This document shows, in pieces, positions 34,838 through 48,311 of a DNA stretch of 64,000 bases. Numbering within the stretch: the first letter of the stretch is position 1; the number at the start of each line of letters is the position of its first letter. The stretch spans positions 3,410,001-3,474,000 of the forward strand of contig CP099650.1 of the NCBI GenBank assembly GCA_024123915.1, in the 5' to 3' direction. The position numbers and the translations under genes were made by a program. Under the pieces are notes generated by a model that saw nothing but the letters and a program-made list of their open reading frames with translations, had not been told where the DNA came from and did not search any database. Source of the DNA: Oxalobacteraceae bacterium OTU3CAMAD1. GTDB lineage: Bacteria; Pseudomonadota; Gammaproteobacteria; Burkholderiales; Burkholderiaceae_D.

Positions 34838-35467
34838 ATGATATGGTGGCATGCTTTAAGCGTAGCGGGTAGTTTGGCGGTAACGGGACCAATAGGCGTG
34901 GCGATCGGCGTTTGGCTGCTCGCGGGCAAGTCCTGGAGACTTTCATGGATGTGGGCGCTGTTGTTCGGCATCGGCATGAGCCTGGTCGTCGTGACCAAAA
35001 TGGCGTTCGTGGGCTGGGGTATCGGCGTTGAGTCGGTCGAGTTCGCAGGCTTTAGCGGCCACGCGATGCGCGCCGCCGCCGTCTATCCGGTCGCCGCCTT
35101 CCTCGCTTTCCGCAGTTCCAGCAGCGGCATCAGGCACGCGGCTACCGCCGCCGGCGTCGTCTTCGCCATCCTGATCGCCATTTCGCGCGTGCCCGTGATG
35201 GCGCATTCGGTCTCCGAGTCGGTCACCGGCTGTATCCTGGGGCTGACGATCGCCGCCGCTTTCATCCGCTTCGCCAGCACCGAGCACCATTGGGCGCTCA
35301 GCCGCATGCTGGTCGTGCTGTGCTTGCCGATCCTGCTGATCGCGCCGCGCGTCGAACCGGTGCCGGCGGAGCAATGGATCACCCAGGCCGCGTTGTACCT
35401 CTCCGGCCGCGACCAGCCCTACACCCGCGCCATGTGGGCGGAGTCCAAGCATCGCGGGCACGAGTAA
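34838..35467 (+). CDS. PAP2-superfamily membrane phosphatase
   Basis: A 209-residue membrane protein with about five or six hydrophobic segments. Acid-phosphatase motifs are visible as FSGHAMRAA (the second motif, usually PSGHA) and SRVPVMAHSVSESVTG (the third motif, usually SRxxxxxHxxxD, here with Ser/Glu in place of the usual Asp). The first motif (KxxxxxxRP) is not clear, so activity is uncertain. ATG at 34838 follows AGGCGG. Likely substrates would be lipid phosphates or undecaprenyl pyrophosphate. A hairpin with T4 lies downstream. Confidence 0.78.
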   Translation: MIWWHALSVAGSLAVTGPIGVAIGVWLLAGKSWRLSWMWALLFGIGMSLVVVTKMAFVGWGIGVESVEFAGFSGHAMRAAAVYPVAAFLAFRSSSSGIRHAATAAGVVFAILIAISRVPVMAHSVSESVTGCILGLTIAAAFIRFASTEHHWALSRMLVVLCLPILLIAPRVEPVPAEQWITQAALYLSGRDQPYTRAMWAESKHRGHE

Positions 35468-35481
35468 AGCTGTAACGCGGG

Positions 35482-35502
35482 CCCGGCTCCGGCCGGGGTT
35501 TT
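35482..35502 (+). terminator. Intrinsic terminator after the PAP2 gene
   Basis: CCCGGC (35482-35487) pairs with GCCGGG (35492-35497) around TCCG, followed by GTTTT. A short GC stem plus a T tract fits an intrinsic terminator 15 bases after the stop codon. Confidence 0.6.
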
Positions 35503-35578
35503 GACCGTGTTATAACCTTATTTAATGCGCTAAATGGTATTATTGTGATCTTTTACAGCCCATAGCCCAGATAATCAC

Positions 35579-38500
35579 GTGCGTCTATCTTCCATTAAAT
35601 TGTCGGGATTCAAGTCTTTCGTTGATCCCACCAATTTCCAGGTGCCGGGCCAGCTGGTTGGCGTGGTGGGACCGAATGGTTGCGGCAAGTCGAATATCAT
35701 CGATGCCGTGCGCTGGGTGCTGGGAGAATCTAAGGCCTCGGAGCTGCGCGGCGAATCGATGCAGGACGTCATTTTTAACGGATCGACCCACCGCAAGCCG
35801 GCCGGGCGCGCTTCCGTCGAACTGGTCTTCGACAACAACGACGGCAAGGCCGCCGGCCAGTGGGGCCAGTACGCGGAGATCGCCGTCAAGCGCACCCTGA
35901 CGCGCGACGGCACCTCGACCTATTACATCAATGGCCAGCCGGTGCGCCGGCGCGACATCCAGGACATCTTCCTCGGCACCGGCCTCGGTCCGCGCGCCTA
36001 CGCCATCATCGGCCAGGGCATGATCAGCCGTATCATCGAATCGCGCCCCGAGGAATTGCGCGTGTTCCTCGAGGAGGCGGCCGGCGTCTCCAAGTACAAG
36101 GAACGCCGCCGGGAAACCGAAAACCGTCTGCACGACACCCGCGAAAACCTGCTGCGCGTCGACGACATCCTGCGCGAACTGAATTCGAACCTGGAAAAGC
36201 TGGAAGGCCAGGCCGCCGTCGCGACCAAGTTCCACCAGCTGCAGTCGGACCAGGAAGAGAAGCAAAAGCTGCTTTGGCTGCTGCGCAAGATCGAAGCGGA
36301 AAACGAGCAGAAAAAGTACTTCCGCGAGGTGGAGCTGGCGCAGAACGATCTGGAAGAGCAGACCGCGAAGCTGCGCAACGTCGAGGCGACCCTGGAGCAC
36401 ATGCGCCAGGCGCACTTCGCCGCCGGCGACCGTTTGCACACGGCGCAGGGCAGCCTGTATCAGACCAACGCCGAAATCGGCAGCCTGGAAGCGCAGATCA
36501 AGTTCGTCATCGAGTCGCGCGGCCGCCTGCAATCGCAGCTGGCGGCGCTGACCGCGCAGCGCGACCAGTGGCAGAACCAGGCCACCGAATACGGCGGCCA
36601 GATCGAGGAAGCCGAATTCACGCTCGAAGAGCTGTCGGCCAAGGTCGAACAATCGCAGATGATGGCCGAGCAAAAAGGCGAGTCGCTGCCGATGCTGGAA
36701 CAGGCCTGGCGCGAGGCGCAGACCAAGAGCACCGAATCGCGCGCCCGCATCATGCAGGCGCAGCAGCAGCTGGAGCTGGAGTCGGCGCACCAGCGCAACG
36801 CCAATAACATCCTCAACGGCCTGGCCGTGCGGCGCGAGCGCCTGCAGCAGGAAAAAAGCGGCCTGAGTTTGCCGGACAGCGCGCACCTGACCAATATGCG
36901 CATGCAGCTGGAGGAGAAGCAGCAGGCGCTGGAAGAACAGAGCTTCCTGCTGGAAGAGGCGCTGGAGCAGCAGCCGCGCCTTGAAGAGGAACGCCAGGCA
37001 GCGCAGCAGCAGGTCAACAGCGAAACCGCCGCCAACGCGCAGCTGGAAGCGCGCCTGAACGCGCTGCGCCAGTTGCAGGAACGCGTGCAGACCCAGGGCA
37101 AGGTGACGCCGTGGCTGCAAAAGCACGAGCTCGATTCCCTGCCGCGCCTGTGGCAAAAACTGAATATCGAATCCGGTTGGGAGACCGCGCTGGAATCGGT
37201 GCTGCGCGAGCGCACCTCGGCGCTGCAAATGTCGAACATCGAATGGGCCAAGGCCTTCTTCGGCGACGCGCCGCCGGCCAAGCTTGCGCTGTTCGCGCCA
37301 TCGACGGCGGTGCCGCCGGCGCCGGTGGAGGCGCCGGGCCTGAAGCCTTTCCTGAATCTGCTCAAGCTCAACGACCCGTCGCTGCGCGGTTTGCTGCAGG
37401 ACTGGCTGCACAACGCCTACCACGCAGAGGACGCGGCCGAAGCCTTCGCCGAACGCGCCAAGCTGCCGGCCGGCGGCTACTTCGTCACGCGCCAGGGCCA
37501 CGTCGTCACGCAGAACAGCGTGCGGTTCTACGCGGCCGACTCGGAGCAGGACGGCATGCTGGGACGGCAGCAGGAAATCGAGAACATCACCAAGCAATTG
37601 CGCGCGCAGCAGATGCTGGCCGACGAGGCGCGCGCCCGTTCGGTGCGCGCCGAGGCGGCCCTGTCCGAACACACGCGCCGCGTGACCGAGTACCGCGCCA
37701 AGCTGCAAAGCCTGCAGCAGTCGGTGCACACCTTGCAGCTCGACGTCGTCAAGTTGTCGGAGATCGAGGCGCGCTTCAACCAGCGCAGCAACCAGATCGA
37801 AACCGACCTGGCCGAAATCGCCGCGCAGGAAGAAGAGCAGACCCAGATCAAGATGGAGTCCGAGGAGAAGTTCGAGCAGCTCGATATGGAGCTCGGCAAC
37901 CTGCAGGGCGACCACGAGGACGGCCAGACCGTCTTCCTGGAAAAGGAGCAGCGCCTGGCCGACGCCCGCGAAGCGCTGCGCGATCTGGAGCGCGCCGCGC
38001 AGGAGGCGCAGTTCGCCGAAAAATCCCAGCGCAGCAAGATCGAGGAATTGCGCCGCTCGATCGCCACCGCGACCGCGCAGGTGGCGCAGGTGACGCAAAG
38101 CCTGGAAGCGGGCCAGCACGAACTGGCGACGATGGAATCCGGCTCCGCCAACGACGGCCTGCAGGACCTGCTGGACCGCCGCACGGGCCAGGAGAAGGCG
38201 CTGTCCGACGCGCGCCATGAACTGGACCAGATCACGCAGCAACTGCGCCAGTTCGAGGAAGGGCGCATGTCGACCGAACGCGCGCTGCAACCGCAACGCG
38301 ACAAGATCATGGAAATGCAGCTCAAGGAGCAGGCCGCGCGCCTGAACCAGGAGCAGTTCGCCGCGCAGCTGGCGGAGGTGCAGGCCGACGAGGCGGCGCT
38401 GGCCGAGAAGCTGCACCCGGATATGAAGGCGTCGTATCTGCAGGGCGAGGTCACGCGCCTGACCAACGCCATCTCGATGCTGGGCGCCGTCAATCTGGCG

Positions 38501-39102
38501 GCGCTGGACGAGCTGGCGACGGCGTCCGAGCGCAAGAACTTCCTCGATTCGCAGAACGCCGACTTGAACGAGGCGATCAACACGCTGGAAGACGCCATCG
38601 CGCGGATCGACAAGGAAACGCGCGATCTGCTGCAGGACACCTTCGACCGCGTCAACGGTCACTTCTCCGAGCTGTTCCCGATCTTGTTCGGCGGCGGCCA
38701 GGCCAAGTTGATCATGACCGGCGATGAAATCCTCGACTCCGGCGTGCAGGTCATGGCGCAGCCGCCTGGTAAAAAGAACGCCACCATCCACCTGCTGTCC
38801 GGCGGCGAAAAAGCGCTGACGGCGACGGCGCTGGTGTTCTCGATGTTCCGACTTAACCCGGCGCCGTTCTGCCTGCTCGACGAAGTCGACGCACCGCTGG
38901 ACGACGCCAATACCGAACGATTCTGCCGGATGGTCAAACGGATGTCCGACCATACCCAATTCCTCTTCATCTCGCACAATAAGATTGCGATGGAGATGGC
39001 CAATCAACTAATCGGTGTGACGATGCAGGAGCAGGGCGTATCGCGCATCGTGGCGGTGGATATGCAATCCGCCGCCAATTTCGCTTCAGAGGCACAAGCA
39101 GC

Positions 39103-39106
<4 letters not shown>
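35579..39106 (+). CDS. smc: Chromosome partition/condensation protein SMC
   Basis: A 1175-residue SMC ATPase. The N-terminal head carries the Walker A motif GPNGCGKSN near residue 35. Two long coiled coils (about 170-500 and 670-1010) flank a hinge (about 505-665) containing DGMLGRQQEI just after it. The C-terminal head carries the signature LSGGEKALTATAL and Walker B CLLDEVDAPLDD. It organises and segregates the chromosome, normally with ScpA and ScpB, which are not in this window. The start is GTG at 35579, giving the standard MRLSSIKLSGFKSF. It begins the smc-zipA-ligA group, and its stop overlaps zipA (ATGA). Confidence 0.98.
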
Positions 39107-42671
<3,565 letters not shown>

Positions 42672-42688
42672 CTGGAGAAGGTGGCGAG

Positions 42689-43225
42689 ATGACCGTACGT
42701 GAAATCCTGAAGATGGGCGATCCGCGCCTGCTGCGCGTGGCCGAACCGGTGACCGAATTCGGCACGCCGGCAATGGACCAATTGATCGCCGACATGTTCG
42801 ACACCATGCACGCGGCCAATGGCGCCGGGCTGGCGGCGCCGCAGATCGGCGTCAACCTGCAGTTGGTGATCTACGGCTTCAAGCAAAATCCGCGTTATCC
42901 GGACGCGCCGCAGGTGCCGGAAACGGTCTTGATCAATCCCGTCCTGACGCCGCTGTCGGACGAAAAGGAAGAGGGCTTCGAAGGCTGCCTCTCCGTACCC
43001 GGCCTGCGTGGCAGCGTGCCGCGTTGGACCAAGCTGCGCTACGAAGGCGTCGACCAGTTCAACCAGCCGATCTCGCGCGACGTGGACGGCTTCCATGCGC
43101 GCGTGGTCCAGCATGAAGTCGACCACCTGCTCGGCGTGCTGTACCCTATGCGCATCACCGATTTCTCCAAGTTCGGTTTCACCGAGGTGATGTTCCCCGA
43201 CCTCGATCCCAACGACGACGATTGA
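42689..43225 (+). CDS. def: Peptide deformylase
   Basis: A 178-residue metalloenzyme that removes the formyl group from nascent proteins. All three motifs are present: [17 protein letters not shown] with the metal-binding cysteine, and QHEVDHLLG with two metal-binding histidines and the catalytic glutamate. ATG at 42689 follows GGAGAAGG. It lies 17 bases after ligA and may be transcribed with it. The C-terminus (LDPNDDD) is acidic. Confidence 0.97.
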   Translation: MTVREILKMGDPRLLRVAEPVTEFGTPAMDQLIADMFDTMHAANGAGLAAPQIGVNLQLVIYGFKQNPRYPDAPQVPETVLINPVLTPLSDEKEEGFEGCLSVPGLRGSVPRWTKLRYEGVDQFNQPISRDVDGFHARVVQHEVDHLLGVLYPMRITDFSKFGFTEVMFPDLDPNDDD

Positions 43226-43248
43226 CCACACTCAAATAACAATAAACC

Positions 43249-44307
43249 ATGCCCCAATTCTCGTTCCAACAAAAAGTATTCCTGGCCCTGCTGGGCCTGG
43301 TCACCATCGCCTTCGTGTGGATACTCGCGCCGTATGGCGGCGCCATTTTCTGGGGCGTGGTGCTGGCGATCCTGTTCGCGCCGATCTACCGCTGGTTGTT
43401 GCAGCGAACCAGGAACAAGGCCAACCTGGCCTCGCTATTGACCTTGCTATTGATCGTCGTGATCGTCATTTTGCCGCTAACCCTGGTGTCGATATCGATC
43501 GTCAACCAGGCCGCCTCGGTGGTCGAGCTGGTGCGCTCCGGCGACATCACGGTGGCCATGTACTTCAACAAGATCATGGCAGCGCTGCCGAACTGGCTGG
43601 TCTCGCTGCTCGACCGCTTCCATCTGACCAGCCTGACGTATTTGCAGGACAAGCTCTCGGAAGCGGCGTCGCAAGTGAGCCAGGAAGTGGCCAAGCGCGC
43701 CATCAACGCCGGGCTGTACACCTTCGACTTCCTGACCAGCCTGTGTATTTTGCTGTACCTGCTGTTCTTCCTGCTGCGCGACGGCGACAAGCTGTCCAAG
43801 CGCATCAAGGAAGCCGTGCCGCTGAGCTCCAAGTACAAGCAGCGCCTGTTCCTGAATTTCACCACCGTGATCCGCGCCACCGTCAAGGGCAACATCCTGG
43901 TCGCCATCGCACAAGGCGCGCTCGGCGGGCTGATTTTCTGGTTCCTGGACGTGCGGGCGCCGGTGCTGTGGGGCGTGCTGATGGCCTTCCTGTCGCTGCT
44001 GCCGGCCATCGGCGCGGCCATCGTCTGGGCGCCGGTCGCGATCTATTTCCTGGCGACGGGCGAGGTGTGGCAGGGGGCCACCCTGGCCGCGTTCGGCGTG
44101 TTCGTCATCGGCCTGGTCGACAACTTCCTGCGCCCTGTGCTGGTCGGCCAGGACACCAAGATGCCCGATTACGTGGTGCTGCTGTCGACGGTGGGCGGCA
44201 TGGCCTTGTTCGGGCTGAACGGCTTCGTCATCGGCCCGGTGATTGCCGCGCTGTTCATCGCGGCCTGGGATTTGTTCGCCACCGCCACCGAGTTTCACAC
44301 CGATTAA
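43249..44307 (+). CDS. AI-2E family transporter (UPF0118)
   Basis: A 352-residue inner-membrane protein with about seven or eight hydrophobic segments, including VFLALLGLVTIAFVWILAPYGG near the N-terminus and an extended amphipathic loop (about 100-150). The family signatures GDKLSKRIKEAVPLSSKYKQ, GVLMAFLSLLPAIGAAIVW and GLVDNFLRPVLVG are clear. Members export autoinducer-2, sodium/proton or other solutes depending on clade, so the substrate is open. It starts 23 bases after def. Confidence 0.92.
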   Translation: MPQFSFQQKVFLALLGLVTIAFVWILAPYGGAIFWGVVLAILFAPIYRWLLQRTRNKANLASLLTLLLIVVIVILPLTLVSISIVNQAASVVELVRSGDITVAMYFNKIMAALPNWLVSLLDRFHLTSLTYLQDKLSEAASQVSQEVAKRAINAGLYTFDFLTSLCILLYLLFFLLRDGDKLSKRIKEAVPLSSKYKQRLFLNFTTVIRATVKGNILVAIAQGALGGLIFWFLDVRAPVLWGVLMAFLSLLPAIGAAIVWAPVAIYFLATGEVWQGATLAAFGVFVIGLVDNFLRPVLVGQDTKMPDYVVLLSTVGGMALFGLNGFVIGPVIAALFIAAWDLFATATEFHTD

Positions 44308-44311
44308 CGTC

Positions 44312-44405
44312 AACCCCCGAGGGTCAGGTCCGACATTCGGACACGAACTGAACCTCAGGATTGCTGAGCTCCTGTCCGAATGCCAGACTTGACCCCGGGG
44401 TTTTT
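44312..44405. repeat. Long inverted repeat, family B, copy 3
   Basis: Imperfect arms of about 30 bases (CCCCGAGGGTCAGGTCCGAC... and ...CAGACTTGACCCCGGGG) enclose TTCGGACA/TGTCCGAA and a central CCTCAG/CTGAG. A T5 run follows at 44401-44405, so the element can also act as a terminator for the transporter. The acetyltransferase start codon (44380) lies within the right arm. Confidence 0.7.
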
Positions 44406-44898
44406 CCTTCCAGCGGCGCTACCGACTTTGCGGAGCGACAGGTTGGTCCTGCGCGCCATGGAGGACGCCGATGCCGGTGCGCTGCTCGGTCTGTACGGCG
44501 ACCCGCTTGTCATGCGATATACGGATGAGCTACCCTTTGCTGATTTGGACACGGTCGCCCTCATGCTTGCAAGCGTTCGTCGTCTGCTTGCCAACGGGGA
44601 GTCGCTGGAGTGGGCGGTCGTCGCGCGCGAAGGCCAACTGATCGGAACTTGCGGCCTTCACAGCTTCGATCGGGCGCTCGGTACGGCGGAGGTAGGGTGC
44701 CTGCTGACGCCAACGCTCTGGGGGCGCGGCTATATGGCGGAAGCAATTGGCCTTCTGACCGTGTTCGCTAAAGACGTCTTGCGATTGCAACGTTTAACGG
44801 CGGATGTGGCGGAAGAGAACGACAGGGCACAGCGGCTCTTCAGGAAGCTCGGCTACACGCTCGGTCCCTGTGAAAACTTGTCCATCGATCTGGGTTAG
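44380..44898 (+). CDS. GNAT-family N-acetyltransferase (RimJ/RimL-type)
   Basis: A 172-residue acetyltransferase of the Acetyltransf_3 type: LRSDRLVLRAMEDADAGAL opens the fold, LIGTCGLHSFDR is the central strand, and GRGYMAEAIGLL is the acetyl-CoA-binding motif, followed by ENDRAQRLFRKLGY. Substrates may be protein N-termini or small amines; the sequence does not decide. The ATG at 44380 lies inside the family B repeat, so the first 10 or so residues are repeat-encoded. A later start (for example TTG at 44425) would keep most of the first strand. Confidence 0.88.
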   Translation: MPDLTPGFFLPAALPTLRSDRLVLRAMEDADAGALLGLYGDPLVMRYTDELPFADLDTVALMLASVRRLLANGESLEWAVVAREGQLIGTCGLHSFDRALGTAEVGCLLTPTLWGRGYMAEAIGLLTVFAKDVLRLQRLTADVAEENDRAQRLFRKLGYTLGPCENLSIDLG

Positions 44899-44941
44899 CG
44901 GCCGTACGAAAGCCAGAATCGGCGCGGGGTATAGTCATTCC

Positions 44942-45274
44942 ATGCCTTCTCCGAATAAATATCCCAGCACGCAGGACGGGCGCTACTTCATCGTCAACGG
45001 CCGGCTCTGGCGCATGAGCAATCCCAACCTCGACCCGGAGGAACGACAGCGGCTGGTCGACGTTCTGATGCAGGCGCGCAGGCAGGTGGGCGCGGCGAAG
45101 AAGTCCGGCGACGCGGAAGCGGAGCACCGCGCCCGCGCCGCCGTCGATGAGGCCAAGCGCGCCCTGGGTGAGCGCGGCCCCGTATGGTGGACCGACGGTG
45201 CGCCCGATTTCAACCGGCGAGCTGTCGCGAATACGCCTTACGCCGACAAGGAACTTCGCCGTCCTCCCGTCTGA
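44942..45274 (+). CDS. Conserved hypothetical protein
   Basis: A 110-residue soluble protein. It starts MPSPNKYPSTQDGRYFIVNG and continues with RLWRMSNPNLDPEERQRLVD, then a helical Arg/Ala/Glu-rich stretch and the pattern GPVWWTDGAPDFNRR. The N-terminal block is one I recall from widespread small hypothetical proteins of proteobacteria, without a known function. ATG at 44942 is favoured because translation from there begins the conserved block. It is convergent with the next gene. Confidence 0.8.
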   Translation: MPSPNKYPSTQDGRYFIVNGRLWRMSNPNLDPEERQRLVDVLMQARRQVGAAKKSGDAEAEHRARAAVDEAKRALGERGPVWWTDGAPDFNRRAVANTPYADKELRRPPV

Positions 45275-45303
45275 GCACGCCAACCACGCCCGCGAGAACG
45301 GGG

Positions 45304-45729
45304 TCAGTCCTGCTCGGCTCCCAGCAGGTCGCGCGCGTTCAGCAGCGCGTAGATGATCTCGGGATGCTGGCCGAAGCAGCGGCGTATCGCGGCGGGAATG
45401 TTTTCGCGGGTGCGCCGGCACAGGCCGGGCTGATCCGCCAGTCTGATCTGCAAACCCATCACGGTGCGCACGCCGTTGGCACTGGGCGTGATCGTCAGGC
45501 GGATGCCTAGCAACTCCTGCATACGCTGCTCGATACGGCCCAGCGCCTCATAGCTGTCGATCGCCTCGATGCGCGCGATCAGCGCTTTTTCCTCTTCGCG
45601 CGTCAACCGCAGAACACGGATGTCGGTTTGGTCGTCGCGCTCCCACGCGTCCAGCAGTTCGCCATGCCGGCATTCGCAGGCGCCGGGCGGGCACTCTTTG
45701 CGGATGGGAAATGGCAGGGCAGGGGGCAT
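45304..45729 (-). CDS. Hypothetical protein with N-terminal cysteine cluster
   Basis: A 141-residue protein. An N-terminal KECPPGACECRHGELLDAW has three closely spaced cysteines and a histidine, which could bind a metal. It is followed by a helical region (TREEEKALIARIEAIDSYEAL) and a globular C-terminal part with two more cysteines (PGLCRR, RRCFGQ). No family is recognised. The start lacks a clear ribosome site. Confidence 0.65.
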   Translation of the reverse strand: MPPALPFPIRKECPPGACECRHGELLDAWERDDQTDIRVLRLTREEEKALIARIEAIDSYEALGRIEQRMQELLGIRLTITPSANGVRTVMGLQIRLADQPGLCRRTRENIPAAIRRCFGQHPEIIYALLNARDLLGAEQD

Positions 45730-45851
45730 GGGCGGGCTCGCGATAAAGGGACTTAGATTCTACTCCGAAGGCGGGTCCCACGCGAACATTGCGCCACCTG
45801 ACCTGTGGCCGATATGCTAAGATTTTCCTCCCGCTAATAACCAATTCTTCT

Positions 45852-46751
45852 ATGCGTTTGATATCTGCAGCATTGCTCGCATGTTCCCTGCCGTGCGCGG
45901 CCCACGCGGCCGATTGGCATCCGTTCCGCTGGTACATGGCAAGCATCGGCGGCGGTCCCGTCGAGCGGGCGGCGATGTTGCTGCCGGTGAAAGTCAACGG
46001 AATCGATTGCCAGGTGCAGCTCGATACGGGCGCCAGGGACGCGCTGATTTGGTCCCGGCAGGCGCCTCCCACCGAGCCTGCGCACATGGCGCCCCAGACG
46101 GCGCTGGTCGAACTCGCCGGCATCCGCAAGTCCGTACCCGCGCAGCCGGTCAATCTAACGCCGCTGACTGCCGAGATCTGCGCCGTAGGCCCCATCGCCA
46201 CCGTTGGCAACGCCTTTTTCGAGCACGGCACGCTGACCCTCGATTTGGGCGGCGCGCGCTTCGCGTTCGATGCGGCGCCGAAGTTGGCCGGTGAGCCGGC
46301 CGCGCAAGCGATGCGCTACACACGTTGGGAGGAAGGCGGCGGCGCGCCGCTGGTGGAAGTGAAACGTCCCGGCGGCAAGACCGGCTACGCGATGCTGGAC
46401 ACCGGTTCGGCGCGCTTTGGCCTGGTGGCGATCAACGCGGATGCATGGGCCGACTTCTCCGGCGGCTTGCCGCTGGCCGACGGGCCGAAGGTCAAGACCA
46501 TGTCCGTGCAGAGCTGGGGGCGCCAGCTCCCTTGTTACGAGACCCCGCTCGCCGGCGGATTCGACGCCGGCGGCGCGCAGGGTTTGCAGGCCACCGTCTC
46601 CTATTGCATGGAACAGGAGTTCCACTTTCCCGTCAAGGTGATCGGCGTGCTCGGTCTGCGCCCGTTCGGCGACAGTGTGATCGCGCTCGACTACCTGTCC
46701 GGCCGTTGGCGCCTGACTGCGGCGACGTCCAAACCGTCAAGCGGCCTGTAA
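45852..46751 (+). CDS. Exported two-lobed aspartic-protease-like protein
   Basis: A 299-residue protein with a signal peptide (about 1-20, ending AAHAA). Two Asp-Thr-Gly sites are present: QLDTGARDALIW near residue 58 and AMLDTGSARFGLV near residue 182, each followed by the hydrophobic stretch expected of a pepsin/retropepsin half. Bacterial members usually contain one such site and act as dimers, so the two-site arrangement resembles a single-chain protease. A cysteine pair and DSVIALDYLSGRWRL lie near the C-terminus. ATG at 45852 starts the signal peptide. The 3' end overlaps the convergent topoisomerase gene by 15 bases. Confidence 0.8.
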   Translation: MRLISAALLACSLPCAAHAADWHPFRWYMASIGGGPVERAAMLLPVKVNGIDCQVQLDTGARDALIWSRQAPPTEPAHMAPQTALVELAGIRKSVPAQPVNLTPLTAEICAVGPIATVGNAFFEHGTLTLDLGGARFAFDAAPKLAGEPAAQAMRYTRWEEGGGAPLVEVKRPGGKTGYAMLDTGSARFGLVAINADAWADFSGGLPLADGPKVKTMSVQSWGRQLPCYETPLAGGFDAGGAQGLQATVSYCMEQEFHFPVKVIGVLGLRPFGDSVIALDYLSGRWRLTAATSKPSSGL

Positions 46752-47834
46752 GCGCTGCTGCAACAGCGCCAGCACGGCCGCTTCCTCCGGCCGCAGCTCG
46801 TGCAGGTCTTCCTTCAACTCCTCCTTGGCGCGCTGGCGCAGCGCCGTCAGCATGGTGCCGTCCAGGTAGGACTCGATCACCGCCGGATGCACATAACATT
46901 TGCGGCAAATGGTCGGCGTGTTGCCCAGTTTTTTGGCCACCGATTCGATCGCCTGCACGATGTTCTTCTTGGCCTGCGCCTCGGAGTCGTACTTTTCATA
47001 TTCCAGCAGCGCGACCGCCGCCAGCACCGTGCCCGACCAGGTGCGGAAGTCCTTGGCGGTGTAGTCCTCGCCGGCGATCGATTGCAGATATTCGTTGACG
47101 TCCGCCGAGCCGACCGTGTGCGGGTTGCCGTCGTCGTCGATGTACTGGAACAGCTCCTGGCCCGGCAGGTCCAGCGTGCGGCGGATGGTGTTGGCCAGCC
47201 GCCGGTCCTGCACCTGGACGGTGTGGTTGACGCCGCTCTTGCCGCGGAAGCGGAACTCGACCTTGGTGCCGTCCAGCCGCACATGGCGGTCGCGCAGGGT
47301 GGTCAGCCCGAACGATTTGTTCTCGCGCGCGTATTCTTCGTTCCCGATGCGCATCATCGTCGCCTCGAGCAGGTAGACGATGGTGGCAAGCACCTTTTCG
47401 CGCGGCAGGCCGGGCAGCTTGAGCGCGGCGTCGACGGCCTTGCGGATGGCCGGCAGCGCCTTGCCGAACTTGAGCATGCGCTCGTACTTCGATTCGTCGC
47501 GCAGCGAACGCCAGCGTGGATGGTAGCGGTATTGTTTGCGGCCGCGCGCGTCGCGCCCCGTCGCCTGCAGGTGGCCCAGCGGCTGCTTGCAAATCCAGAC
47601 GTCGGTCCAGGCGGGCGGTATCACCAGCGATTTGATGCGGGTGAGCGTGTCGGTGTCCTTGATCGTGTTGCCGTCGGCGTCGACGTAGTAGACGGTTTTG
47701 CCGCGCTTGCGCCGCGCGATGCCGGGCTGGTAGTCGTGCACGTAGCGCAGGCCGGCCGATTTGGCCGCCGCCAGGGCGTCGGCCGTGGCCGGTGTGGAGG
47801 CCGGGGTGACGGCCGCTGGGTGATCGCGCTTCAT
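46737..47834 (-). CDS. DNA topoisomerase IB (poxvirus type)
   Basis: A 365-residue type IB topoisomerase that relaxes supercoils through a 3'-phosphotyrosyl intermediate. The N-terminal beta-rich domain has YVDADGNTIKD and IPPAWTDVWIC. The catalytic domain has MRIGNEEYARENKSFGLTTL with the first arginine, the lysine strand FRGKSG, and the tyrosine in RKCYVHPAVIESY. Length fits the bacterial members (about 330-380). It is monocistronic. The role is accessory to the essential topoisomerases and is often related to stress or repair. Confidence 0.95.
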   Translation of the reverse strand: MKRDHPAAVTPASTPATADALAAAKSAGLRYVHDYQPGIARRKRGKTVYYVDADGNTIKDTDTLTRIKSLVIPPAWTDVWICKQPLGHLQATGRDARGRKQYRYHPRWRSLRDESKYERMLKFGKALPAIRKAVDAALKLPGLPREKVLATIVYLLEATMMRIGNEEYARENKSFGLTTLRDRHVRLDGTKVEFRFRGKSGVNHTVQVQDRRLANTIRRTLDLPGQELFQYIDDDGNPHTVGSADVNEYLQSIAGEDYTAKDFRTWSGTVLAAVALLEYEKYDSEAQAKKNIVQAIESVAKKLGNTPTICRKCYVHPAVIESYLDGTMLTALRQRAKEELKEDLHELRPEEAAVLALLQQRLQAA

Positions 47835-47908
47835 TGCTGTCCTCTTTTACGCAGGGTAGCAACGATCCTACCTTTTGAAACAGGGCAACGATGTGCGATA
47901 ACGCACGC

Positions 47909-48136
47909 TTAATCCATGCGCTTGAGGCGCTGGCCGACGATGCTCCATTTGCATGGCGTGCCGTCGACGGTGCCGCACAAAACCCAGCCGGTGCCGATCT
48001 TTTCGACGCCGATTTCGCATTCAAGTTCCTTGGCCAGTTTCTCGGCCCAGCCGCGCGCCGCGCCCTGGCCTTTGAACAGTTCGTTGCCCTCGTAAATCAC
48101 GGTGGCGTCGAATACGGGGGCGGCAAAGATGGTCAT
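47909..48136 (-). CDS. Small conserved hypothetical protein
   Basis: A 75-residue soluble protein starting MTIFAAPVFDATVIYEGNEL and containing GWAEKLAKELECEIGVEKIG, then GTGWVLCGTVDGTPCKW. It has two closely placed cysteines and no signal peptide. ATG at 48136 is chosen; longer in-frame starts exist upstream. No family is recognised. Confidence 0.65.
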   Translation of the reverse strand: MTIFAAPVFDATVIYEGNELFKGQGAARGWAEKLAKELECEIGVEKIGTGWVLCGTVDGTPCKWSIVGQRLKRMD

Positions 48137-48311
48137 GATCGGAACTCTCTTAAAATCTGAAAGCGCCATTGTGCACCAATTCGCCATTCCTGCGATTTGC
48201 GTGCGCATGTCCCACCTTTACCACTACGTCATTCGACGTATTCCCCGAGTCACCATCGCTGGCTAAAGTTGCAACATTAGTTCAACAATAGTCCAACCAA
48301 GGGGAAACACG

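Noticed and set aside
35585..39007. 1140-codon minus-strand open frame across smc
   Set aside because: Mirror of the smc coiled-coil codons, giving Leu/Arg/Gln-rich nonsense without motifs.
48262..48277. TGGC...TTGCA resembling a sigma-54 promoter before the urea porin
   Set aside because: The GG and GC elements are 8 bases apart rather than 10, which sigma-54 does not tolerate. Nitrogen control may exist but is not shown by this site.
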